Part shown: positions 51,454 to 59,026 of the stretch, piece by piece
How positions within the stretch are numbered: position 1 is the stretch's first letter
Layout of the letters: each line of letters opens with the position of its first letter
DNA from: Rhizomicrobium electricum
GTDB lineage: Bacteria; Pseudomonadota; Alphaproteobacteria; Micropepsales; Micropepsaceae
Assembly: GCF_011762045.1 (NCBI RefSeq)
Contig: NZ_JAASQS010000006.1
Location: 186,001 to 250,000 of the forward strand
DNA: 64,000 nucleotides
Reading direction: 5' to 3'
Position numbers and translations under genes: made by a program
Notes under the pieces: model-generated
What the model was told of the DNA's origin: nothing
What the model saw: only the letters and a program-made list of their open reading frames with translations
The model's database searches: none

Positions 51454-52302
51454 ATGACAAACGAACCCAAATTGATGGCCGGCAAGCGCGGTGTGGTGAT
51501 GGGCGTGGCGAACGACCATTCCATCGCCTGGGGCATTGCCAAAGCCCTGGCCGCTCACGGCGCCGAAATCGCCTTCACCTATCAAGGCGACGCCCAGCTG
51601 AAACGCCTCAAGCCGCTGGCGGCTTCGATCGGCGCCACCATCCTGTTGCCCGCTGATGTCGAAGACGACGCCCAGCTCGACACCGCGTTCGCCGAAATCG
51701 GCAAGCAGTGGGGGGCGATCGACTTTCTCGTTCATGCCATCGCGTTTTCCGATCGCAACGAGCTCAAGGGCCGTTACGTCGATACCTCCCGCGCCAACTT
51801 CGCCAAGACGCTGAGCGTGTCGTGCTACTCCTTCACCGCCGTCGCCCAGCGCGCCGCGCGCCTGATGGCCGGCCGCGAGGGCGCGATGATCACGCTCTCC
51901 TATCTCGGCGCCAAACAGGTGATGCCGTCCTACAATGTGATGGGCGTGGCCAAGGCGGCGCTGGAAGCCTCGGTGCGTTATCTGGCGGCCGATCTCGGTG
52001 CCGACGGTATCCGGGTCAACGCCATCAGTGCCGGTCCGATCCGCACTCTGGCCGGATCCGCCGTGGGCGGCGGGCGCACCATGTTCAAGTGGATCAAAGG
52101 CCTGACCCCGCTGAAGAAGACCATCGAACTCGACCATCTCGGCGGCTCCGCTCTTTACCTTCTTTCCGGATTGTCGGCGGGGGTGACCGGCGAAGTGCAT
52201 TATGTCGATGCCGGGTATAACGTGATGGGCGTGCCGCCGGCCTCGTACCTCGAACAGTGGGCGGCCGAAGGGGGCAAATCCGATGAGGGTCCGGAAGGCT
52301 GA
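51454..52302 (+). CDS. fabI: Enoyl-ACP reductase (NADH) FabI
   Basis: A 282-residue short-chain dehydrogenase-fold enzyme performing the last reduction of each fatty-acid elongation cycle. FabI signatures: GKRGVVMGVANDHSIAWGIA (NAD binding), LVHAIAFSDRNELKG, the catalytic Tyr-x6-Lys in SYNVMGVAKAALEA and RVNAISAGPIRTLA. Length is normal. The ribosome site is weak (TGGAAA) and lies in a predicted pairing region. It overlaps the downstream DUF4893 gene by 20 bases. Confidence 0.97.
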   Translation: MTNEPKLMAGKRGVVMGVANDHSIAWGIAKALAAHGAEIAFTYQGDAQLKRLKPLAASIGATILLPADVEDDAQLDTAFAEIGKQWGAIDFLVHAIAFSDRNELKGRYVDTSRANFAKTLSVSCYSFTAVAQRAARLMAGREGAMITLSYLGAKQVMPSYNVMGVAKAALEASVRYLAADLGADGIRVNAISAGPIRTLAGSAVGGGRTMFKWIKGLTPLKKTIELDHLGGSALYLLSGLSAGVTGEVHYVDAGYNVMGVPPASYLEQWAAEGGKSDEGPEG

Positions 52303-52885
52303 TTTCGCAGCGGCTGCAACGCTGCTGATCCTGAGCGCGGCTGCGGTTGCAGGCTGGCGCGAGGATGCATCGCCGGCCGATGCCGAGCGCCTTGGCCAGC
52401 TCACCGAAGCCCGCGCCAAGGGGCTGACGGAAGCGGCCAGCGCCAAGCCGTCCGATCTCGCCGCGATCCGGTCGATCATGCAGGCCGGGCCGGTTTCGTC
52501 GGGCCGCATCGCCGGCACTTGGAAGTGCCGCACCATGAAACTCGGCGGCGTGACCCCGGCGGTCGTCTATAGCTGGTTCACCTGCCGGATCAGCGACCGC
52601 GGCGGACGCCTGTTCTTCGAAAAGCTCGGCGGCAGCCAGCGCACCTCTGGCTGGCTTTATCCCGATGCCGGCGGGTACGTGTATCTCGGCGCCTCGTATG
52701 TTCACTACAACGGCGCCAACGAAAAGCCGCCTGCCTATTCCGGCACGGGGGCCTCTGCCGGCGCCGCGCAAACGCCCGACGACCAGATCGGCTTGTTGAG
52801 CCTCACCTATGACGGCCGCGCCCGATTGGAGCTGCCCTATCCGGTGCAGGAATCGACCTTCGACGTGATCGAACTGAAGCGCTGA
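52283..52885 (+). CDS. DUF4893 domain protein, secreted
   Basis: A 200-residue protein with an N-terminal signal/anchor helix (FAAAATLLILSAAAVAG) and the DUF4893 pattern: WREDASPADAERLGQL, GTWKCRTMKLGG, VVYSWFTCRISDRGGRLFFEKLGGSQRTSG and YVYLGASYV. Two Cys about 25 residues apart could bond. Function unknown. Starts within fabI (20-base overlap), so it is likely translated from the same mRNA, a link to fatty-acid or envelope metabolism that is only contextual. Confidence 0.82.
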   Translation: MRVRKADFAAAATLLILSAAAVAGWREDASPADAERLGQLTEARAKGLTEAASAKPSDLAAIRSIMQAGPVSSGRIAGTWKCRTMKLGGVTPAVVYSWFTCRISDRGGRLFFEKLGGSQRTSGWLYPDAGGYVYLGASYVHYNGANEKPPAYSGTGASAGAAQTPDDQIGLLSLTYDGRARLELPYPVQESTFDVIELKR

Positions 52886-52934
52886 TCAGCTTGATATCGC
52901 AATTTGCGATTTCAAACGCGCGAACTAACCATGC

Positions 52935-53099
52935 TGTCATCCCTGGCCGGAGCTGCGTAGCAGCGTAGGGAAAGGGGACCCAGGTGGTGGTGCGCCTCTG
53001 ATGCTGAAGTCGCGATAAATCGTATTCGTTGCCATTGCCCAGGTTCTGAGACCTGGGTCCCGATCTTCGCTCTGCCGCCTCCGCTCGTCGGGGATGACA
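52935..53099. repeat. Imperfect inverted repeat (REP/BIME-like) between DUF4893 and carA
   Basis: Outer arms TGTCATCCC (52935-52943) and GGGATGACA (53091-53099) and inner arms GGGACCCAGGT (52975-52985) and ACCTGGGTCCC (53051-53061) are perfect inverted copies, enclosing about 65 bp. Located exactly between two convergent genes. Resembles dispersed non-coding palindromic elements of alphaproteobacterial genomes. Confidence 0.7.
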
Positions 53100-53106
53100 A
53101 GCTTGA

Positions 53107-54270
53107 CTACACCCTTGCCTTCGCCGCTTCGGCAAAGCGCACGAACAGATAGTGCGAGTCCATCGGGCCGGGCGAGGCTTCAGGGTGGTACTGCACGCTG
53201 AACACCGGCGCACCTTCGAGGCGGATGCCGCAGTTGGAGCCGTCGAACAACGACACGTGGGTCTGCTTGACGCTCGCCGGCAGGGTGTCGGCGTCCACCG
53301 TGAAACCGTGGTTCATCGACACGATCTCGACCTTGCCGGTCTCGAGGTCCTTCACCGGATGGTTGGCGCCGTGATGGCCTTGCGGCATCTTCTTGGTCTT
53401 GCCGCCGAGCGCGAGCCCCAGCATCTGATGGCCGAGGCAGATGCCGAACACCGGCAGGCCTTTGTCGATCAGGCCTTTGATCACCGGAATCGCGTATTCG
53501 CCGGTCGCCGCCGGATCGCCGGGGCCGTTCGACAGCACCACGCCGTGCGGCTCGTAGCGCAGCACGTCTTCCAGCGACGATTGCGCCGGTAGCACCGTGA
53601 TATCGGCGCCGAGCCCGGCCAGCATGCGCAGGATGTTGCGCTTGACGCCGTAATCGAGCACCACGGCACGGAAGGTTGGGTTTTCCTGCTTGCCGTAGCC
53701 TTTGTTCCATTCCCACGGCGTCTCGTCCCACTTGTACATCTGGCGCGAAGTGACTTCCTTCGCCAGGTCGAGACCGACCAGACCGGGGAACGCACACGCC
53801 GCTTCGGCGAGCGCCGCCGTCTCGCCGCGCCCGACGACGCCGTGCGGCATGCCGTTTTCGCGGATGCGGCTGGTCAGCGCCCGGGTGTCGATGCCGGCGA
53901 TGGCCGGGATGTTGTGCTTCTTGAGCCAAGCATCGAGGCTCATCAGGGCGCGATAGTTGGATGGGTTCGCCGCATCGGCGCGCACGATCAGGCCGCGCAC
54001 ATGGGGCGTGCCGTATTCGATATCCTCGTGATTGGCGCCGACGATACCGATATGGGGGAAGGTGAAACAGACGATCTGCCCGGCATAGGAGGGGTCCGAC
54101 AGGATCTCCTGGTAGCCGGTCATCGCGGTGTTGAAGCAGACCTCGCCGACCGCCTCGCCCGCGGCGCCGAAGCCATAGCCTTCGAACACGGTACCGTCGG
54201 CCAGAACCAGTTTCGCGCGCGGAAATGGAGCCTCCGCAAGGGCGGAGGGGGCGGAAAGAGTGTCGGTCAT
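53107..54270 (-). CDS. carA: Carbamoyl-phosphate synthase small subunit CarA
   Basis: A 387-residue glutamine amidotransferase subunit that feeds ammonia to CarB for arginine and pyrimidine synthesis. The N-terminal CarA domain (LVLADGTVFEGYGFGA, GEVCFNTAMTGYQEILSDPSY) and C-terminal class-I GATase with nucleophile Cys in FGICLGHQMLGLALGG and His-Pro-Glu in VQYHPEASPGP are complete. ATG 54270 with a GAGG site is used; the frame extends to 54399 without family similarity. carB is not in the window. Confidence 0.97.
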   Translation of the reverse strand: MTDTLSAPSALAEAPFPRAKLVLADGTVFEGYGFGAAGEAVGEVCFNTAMTGYQEILSDPSYAGQIVCFTFPHIGIVGANHEDIEYGTPHVRGLIVRADAANPSNYRALMSLDAWLKKHNIPAIAGIDTRALTSRIRENGMPHGVVGRGETAALAEAACAFPGLVGLDLAKEVTSRQMYKWDETPWEWNKGYGKQENPTFRAVVLDYGVKRNILRMLAGLGADITVLPAQSSLEDVLRYEPHGVVLSNGPGDPAATGEYAIPVIKGLIDKGLPVFGICLGHQMLGLALGGKTKKMPQGHHGANHPVKDLETGKVEIVSMNHGFTVDADTLPASVKQTHVSLFDGSNCGIRLEGAPVFSVQYHPEASPGPMDSHYLFVRFAEAAKARV

Positions 54271-54397
54271 GGGATGCCTCGAATTTCCCGGAAAATAGGG
54301 AGGGGGGCGGGCGTGGTCAACCCCGGAGAATTTGCGGCGATTCAAGGCTTTCGCCGCTAGGGCGCCTGTCCTAGAATCCCGCAAAAGGAGACAAGCC

Positions 54398-54862
54398 ATG
54401 GGTTTGCGCGATCAATTGAACACGGCCGTCAAAGAGGCGATGAAAGCGCGCGACCAGAAGCGTTTGGGCACGCTCAGGCTCATCCAGGCCAACATCAAGG
54501 ACAAGGACATCGCCGGCCGCACCGAGGAAAGCCGCGAAGGCATTTCCGACGACGAGATCCTCGCCCTGTTCGGCAAGCTCATCAAATCCAGAGAAGACTC
54601 GATCGCGCTCTATGAAAAGGGCGGCCGCCCGGAACTGGCGCAGGCGGAAAAAGACGAGATCGCGATCCTGCACGAATTCATGCCGCGCCAGCTCGACGAG
54701 ACCGAGACCAAAGCCGCGATTGCCGCCGTGGTGGCCGAGACCGGTGCCGCCTCGCTGAAAGACATGGGCAAGGTCATGGCGGCGCTGAAAGAGCGCTACA
54801 CCGGCACGATGGATTTCGGCAAAGCCGGCGCGATGGTCAAAGCGCAGCTCGGCGGGAAATAA
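54398..54862 (+). CDS. GatB/YqeY domain-containing protein
   Basis: A 154-residue helical protein matching the YqeY family (the tRNA-binding tail domain of GatB as a stand-alone protein): MGLRDQLNTAVKEAMKARD, RLGTLRLIQANIKDKDI, EILALFGKLIKSREDSIALYEKGGR, ILHEFMPRQLDE. Stand-alone YqeY proteins have no firmly assigned role. Divergent from carA, a common neighbour in alphaproteobacteria. AAAGGAG site precedes the ATG. Confidence 0.92.
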   Translation: MGLRDQLNTAVKEAMKARDQKRLGTLRLIQANIKDKDIAGRTEESREGISDDEILALFGKLIKSREDSIALYEKGGRPELAQAEKDEIAILHEFMPRQLDETETKAAIAAVVAETGAASLKDMGKVMAALKERYTGTMDFGKAGAMVKAQLGGK

Positions 54863-54986
54863 CGGGTTTCGGCGGCGGTGGGCTCGTCGCGGCTCAGCGA
54901 AGCCCGATCCGTTGCGGCGTAGCCGAAGGCAAAGCCGGATTGACAAGACCGGCGCGCCGGTCCTGCCGGCAAATGAGGGGGTGCTG

Positions 54987-56732
54987 GTGCGCACAAATTG
55001 GAAAGCCGCTTTGCGGCCGGTGGTGGCGTTCGCGTTCTACACGCTTGCCGCGCTGATCTTGTTTCAGCCGTGGCTCGTCCAGTTCGGGTCGGTGCTGATT
55101 GGCTCGCCCGAGAACAATCTGCAGGATTTCTGGAACGTCTGGCACGCCGCCCACACCGGTCTCGGCGATTTCTTTCATACCGACGCGTTGCGCTTTCCCG
55201 GCGGCACGTCGCTGCTGTTTCATTCCTTCTCTTACCCCCATGTCGCGGCTGTAGCAGGGCTGGCGCAATGGCTGGGGAACGACCGCGAAACCCTGATCGT
55301 GCTCAACAATGCGGCGCTGCTGGCGAGCTTCCCGCTGGCGGGCCTCAGTGCCTTTTATCTGGTGCGCCGCTTCGTGCCGCATGACTGGGCGGCGCTGATC
55401 GGCGGCTTCCTCTTCGCCTTCAGCCCCTGGCATGTGGCTCAGCTCGGCCATCACGCCCACGTCACGCATATCGAATTCGTGCCGCTGTTCGTGCTCGCCT
55501 ACCTCAATGCGGTCGACCGCAAGAGCACGCGCTGGCTGATCGTTGCTGCTGTGTCGGGCGCATTGGCGGCGCTCAGCTGCTGGTATTATCTGTTTTACGG
55601 CCTCTATTTTGTCCTCTTCCACACCGCTTATGTGCGCTGGCACGACAAGCAGCGCCTCGCCGGCTGGCAGATCAGGGCGCCACTTCTGACCGTCGCCGGC
55701 ATGGGGCTCCTGGTTTCGCCCCTGATCGTGCCGATGCTGCTGTCGTCGGGCGGGGTCGAGCATCCCGGCGGCACCGATGCCTTTGTCGCCGATGTGGAAG
55801 CCTTCGTCGCCTTCCCGCCGAGCCACGTCTTTGCCGCCTGGTCGGCGCCGTTCTGGACCCGGCTACAGACTTGGACCAGCAACAACACCTTCGAGGGTGC
55901 GGCCTATCTCGGTCTCGTCAATATCGCGGTGATGGCCCTGCTGTGGCGGCGCCGGAAGACCGACCGGCTGGCGAATTACGTGTTCTGGGCGATGGCGGTG
56001 TTCGCGGTTCTGGCGATGGGCGACTGCATTCACGCGTTCGGCTACGACACTCTGATCCCGATCCCCGGCATCGTGCCGAACCATCTGCCGTTCTTCAGCC
56101 AAGTGCGCACGCCGGGCCGTGCCATGGTGATCGTCTATCTGTTCCTCAGTGTCGGCGTCGCTTACGGGCTGGCGCTGCTGGCGGAGAAATGGCGCACCAA
56201 GCCATGGGGCAAGGCGGCGCTGGCGGGTGTTGTTGTGTTGATCGTCGCCGATTTCGCGCCGGTCCATTTCGATTTTACCGACGCGCGCTGTCCGCAGGGA
56301 CTTGCGGTCATCGCCGCCGATCGCGAAGCGGGCTTCGGCGTTCTCAATCTGCCGATCGAGACCGCCGGCGATGTCGCCATGTTCCAGCAGACCTGTCACG
56401 GCAAGCCGGTGGTGGTGGCGGCGATCTCGCGTCAGATCCGTCCGCCGCTGACCGATACGCTCGACCGCCGTAATCTCGCCGTCCAGCGGGCACAACTCAT
56501 CGCGGCGCATGTGAAGTACCTCGTGGTGGACGAGCGGGCCGATTGGGAACCCGATCGCAATCCGCCCAAATACGCGCTGAGGCGATGGGCGGTGCGCACG
56601 TTCCCGGCGCTCGCCAAGGTCAAAGGCATCGGCCTGCCGCCGTACAAGGCGCCGATTCCGAAGTCTGCGTATGAAACCCGGTTCCCGGTGCTTTACCGCG
56701 ACGGCGGCCTGACGGTTCTCAAGGTGCAATAG
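54987..56732 (+). CDS. Large multi-pass membrane protein (GT-C/YfhO-like)
   Basis: A 581-residue protein with about ten membrane helices in the first 430 residues and a hydrophilic C-terminal domain (about 440-581). The first loop region has the acidic/aromatic segment GSPENNLQDFWNVWHAAHTG, and FAFSPWHVAQLGHHAHVTHIEF follows helix 4, reminiscent of polyprenol-dependent glycosyltransferases of the GT-C fold and YfhO proteins; I cannot assign a product. The start is unclear: GTG 54987 has an AGGGG upstream, while the frame is open from 54912. It sits between the YqeY-like gene and a regulator group. Confidence 0.65.
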   Translation: MRTNWKAALRPVVAFAFYTLAALILFQPWLVQFGSVLIGSPENNLQDFWNVWHAAHTGLGDFFHTDALRFPGGTSLLFHSFSYPHVAAVAGLAQWLGNDRETLIVLNNAALLASFPLAGLSAFYLVRRFVPHDWAALIGGFLFAFSPWHVAQLGHHAHVTHIEFVPLFVLAYLNAVDRKSTRWLIVAAVSGALAALSCWYYLFYGLYFVLFHTAYVRWHDKQRLAGWQIRAPLLTVAGMGLLVSPLIVPMLLSSGGVEHPGGTDAFVADVEAFVAFPPSHVFAAWSAPFWTRLQTWTSNNTFEGAAYLGLVNIAVMALLWRRRKTDRLANYVFWAMAVFAVLAMGDCIHAFGYDTLIPIPGIVPNHLPFFSQVRTPGRAMVIVYLFLSVGVAYGLALLAEKWRTKPWGKAALAGVVVLIVADFAPVHFDFTDARCPQGLAVIAADREAGFGVLNLPIETAGDVAMFQQTCHGKPVVVAAISRQIRPPLTDTLDRRNLAVQRAQLIAAHVKYLVVDERADWEPDRNPPKYALRRWAVRTFPALAKVKGIGLPPYKAPIPKSAYETRFPVLYRDGGLTVLKVQ

Positions 56733-56736
56733 CCGG

Positions 56737-57291
56737 TTACCACAGGCCTTTGCCGAACAGTATTTCGTGGATGCAGTCGGTCCCGGTGGCTTTGGCGGCG
56801 AGGCACGGATCGGCAGTATTGCGTTCGCGGGCGCGGATATCGCTGTTGCGCAAACCCTTCCATTCGGGACCCGGCAGCTTCACATATTTCGGCAGTCCGT
56901 CTTTCATCGCGACGTAGCGCCCGTCCGCCAGTTTCAGGCATTTTTCCCGTTCGTCGCGGGAGAGATTGCGCAGATTCTCCGGCGCACAGGCGAACAGCGG
57001 CAATCCCAGCGCTGGAGCCGACGCGGGCGGAACCGCGGTGGCAAAAGGAAGCTTGAGATCGCTCGGCACGGTAACGGTGGCTGCGCCGTTGCGCAGTTCG
57101 CCTTTGATCGGCGCGGTCGACGTTTTCGGCTGCGGCAGCGGCGGCAAAACCACCATGGTTTCGCGCGGCGTTTCGCCAATCCACTGCCGCACACCGGGAG
57201 CCAGATTGACGTATAGGAGGCCCAAGATCACCGGCACGTGCAGCGCCGCGACCAGGACGGCGCCGGTCAGCCGTTGAGAAATCGCGCGCAT
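56737..57291 (-). CDS. Membrane-anchored protein of unknown function
   Basis: A 184-residue protein with one N-terminal membrane helix (LTGAVLVAALHVPVILGLLYV), a Pro-rich stretch (VVLPPLPQPK) recalling TonB-like linkers, and a C-terminal domain with four Cys (FACAPENL, REKCLKLADGRYV, ADPCLAAKATGTDCIHEIL). Topology suggests a periplasmic domain with disulphides. It follows the HAAS protein gene by 6 bases on the same strand, so it is probably the third gene of the PadR operon. No family recognised. Confidence 0.6.
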   Translation of the reverse strand: MRAISQRLTGAVLVAALHVPVILGLLYVNLAPGVRQWIGETPRETMVVLPPLPQPKTSTAPIKGELRNGAATVTVPSDLKLPFATAVPPASAPALGLPLFACAPENLRNLSRDEREKCLKLADGRYVAMKDGLPKYVKLPGPEWKGLRNSDIRARERNTADPCLAAKATGTDCIHEILFGKGLW

Positions 57292-57297
57292 ACGGCT

Positions 57298-57987
57298 TCA
57301 GGCGGTCGCCCGGATCTGGCGGCGCAGCAGCACAAAGGCAGCGAGCACCACCGTCATGGTCAGGCCGAAGCGGGCGAAATTTTCCCACAAGGTGGCGCTT
57401 TGGGCACCCCAACCCAAACCGATCTCGCCGAGCTTGCCGTGGCGGGGCAGGCGCACCACGAACACCGTGAAGGCGCTGAACAAGGCGGTGAAGCAAACGG
57501 CGAACAGCGGCCAGCGCCACGGCGCCCGCTGGTTGACCGCCACTACGGTGAGAAACACCGCCGCGAGCGGACCGGCCGCCAGATTGGCGAGCGTGCCCCA
57601 CGTCGTCGCGAACTGATGCAGCCATTCCGGCGGCGCGGGGTGATAGCCCGGCAGCATCGCCCACACGGCCAGCATCATCAGACCTTCGCCGGCCAGCAAG
57701 AGAACGACGAGCGCCGGCGGAATGACGCCGAATACCAGCCACGGTGCCCGCGCCGCCAGCGAACGGAATTCGCGCCGGTCGGCCATCGCCTCGATCAGTT
57801 CGTCGTCGGAGCCGAGCAGAGCGCGGGCGCGCAGCATCGCATCTTCGCCGTCATAGCCGCGCTCCTTCTGCAGGGTCAAGAGATCGTCGAGGTGTTCCTC
57901 GAGTTCGCGCCTATAGCGGCGGACATGGCGCGGCGCCACGCCGGTTCTGAGCAGGCGCTCCGTCAGTGTGTCAAACGGCCGGGACAT
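57298..57987 (-). CDS. HAAS-domain membrane protein paired with PadR
   Basis: A 229-residue protein. Residues 1-75 resemble the HAAS/permease-prefix domain (LLRTGVAPRHVRRYRRELEEHLDDLL, ALLGSDDELIEAMADR), which occurs next to PadR regulators; four to five membrane helices follow. HAAS proteins are thought to act with PadR in sensing or as partners of permeases. The start (ATG 57987, GGAGG site) lies inside the end of the PadR gene with a 17-base overlap. Confidence 0.78.
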   Translation of the reverse strand: MSRPFDTLTERLLRTGVAPRHVRRYRRELEEHLDDLLTLQKERGYDGEDAMLRARALLGSDDELIEAMADRREFRSLAARAPWLVFGVIPPALVVLLLAGEGLMMLAVWAMLPGYHPAPPEWLHQFATTWGTLANLAAGPLAAVFLTVVAVNQRAPWRWPLFAVCFTALFSAFTVFVVRLPRHGKLGEIGLGWGAQSATLWENFARFGLTMTVVLAAFVLLRRQIRATA

Positions 57988-58321
57988 GCTGGCCTCCATT
58001 CAGAACCGCGCGGATGGCGGCCGCCAGCGTGCTCCAGTCGCCGGCCAGGACTTCGAAACGCTTCAGGCCTTTCGGGGTCACCGTGTAATAGACGCGGCTG
58101 CGGCCGCCGACGGTTTTGCGCCGCGATTTGAGGGCGCCGTCCTTTTCCAGCGCGTGCAGCACCGGATAGATCACGCCTTCGCCGACGCTGAGCACCTCGC
58201 CGCTCTGCTCGCGGATCGCCTGGACGATTTCGTAACCATACATTTCGCGGTCCCGCAAAAGACGCAGCACCACCAGCTCGGGCACGCCGGCCATGAAATT
58301 GGGATTGCCGGGCAAGGGCAT
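57971..58321 (-). CDS. PadR-family transcriptional regulator
   Basis: A 116-residue winged-helix protein: ELVVLRLLRDREMYGYEIVQAIREQSGEVLSVGEGVIYPVLHALEKDGAL, here spanning about 11-60, then the wing SRVYYTVTPKGLKRFE. ATG 58321 is chosen because of a GGAGG site and normal length; the open frame to 58537 is not PadR-like. Heads an operon with the HAAS protein and the membrane-anchored unknown. Confidence 0.88.
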   Translation of the reverse strand: MPLPGNPNFMAGVPELVVLRLLRDREMYGYEIVQAIREQSGEVLSVGEGVIYPVLHALEKDGALKSRRKTVGGRSRVYYTVTPKGLKRFEVLAGDWSTLAAAIRAVLNGGQHVPAV

Positions 58322-58478
58322 CAGCCTCCATATCGCCCGACGTCTATACCTTGGACCGCGAGGTATGTCGCGTGAAAATGCCGTCATGCGGAGGTTTGGG
58401 ACTGTACCGGTCCCATTCCAGCTGTTCTGGCCATCACGAATTGGTATAACTCGTGTTACTCGTTGAAAGGTTGGGGCG

Positions 58479-58997
58479 ATGAGTTCTTCCGGCAAAGCGC
58501 ACCAATGTGGCGGATCAGAGCCGCAATTCGAGATCATCGATTTCGGTCAGCTGCGTCTGCAGCCGGTACTCGAGGGTTTCCGCTATTGGAATGCGTTGCG
58601 CGGCGATCGGCCATATCCGGCCCGTTCGGAGATCTCGCCACGCAGCATCGCTCCGCTGCTCGCCAATGCAATCGTTATACGGGTGTTGAGCGGCGGAGAG
58701 GATTTTGAAATCGCCATTGCCGGCGATGAGGTGGTGCGATCGTATCGGATTAACATTCTCCATCGGCGTCTCAGCGAGATCGCAGTTGATTTGCCAATCG
58801 TCTGCGCCTGGTGGGGCAGTGTGTACCGAAGGATTGCGCAGTGCGGCCAACCTTGCGCGGTAAAGTTCAGCTCAGGGCTCGACAGCGAGATGAAGTTCGC
58901 CAACGCTGAAACCGCACTCCTGCCGCTAGGCCCGGCAGGAGGACCTGTCGACCACATCATCGGCTTCACCAAGCGCCATTTCGTTGCGCTTGGCTGA
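58479..58997 (+). CDS. PAS-domain (PAS_5-type) protein
   Basis: A 172-residue single-domain protein. FRYWNALRGDRPYPARSEISPRSI followed by VIRVLSGGEDFEIAIAGDEVV fits the PAS_5 family common in alphaproteobacteria, where a single PAS fold stands alone. No output domain is present. It is next to a GAF/PAS histidine kinase transcribed convergently (29-base gap); whether they interact is unknown. Confidence 0.75.
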   Translation: MSSSGKAHQCGGSEPQFEIIDFGQLRLQPVLEGFRYWNALRGDRPYPARSEISPRSIAPLLANAIVIRVLSGGEDFEIAIAGDEVVRSYRINILHRRLSEIAVDLPIVCAWWGSVYRRIAQCGQPCAVKFSSGLDSEMKFANAETALLPLGPAGGPVDHIIGFTKRHFVALG

Positions 58998-59026
58998 CGC
59001 AGTCAGCTTGCTACTCGGCTGCGCAC

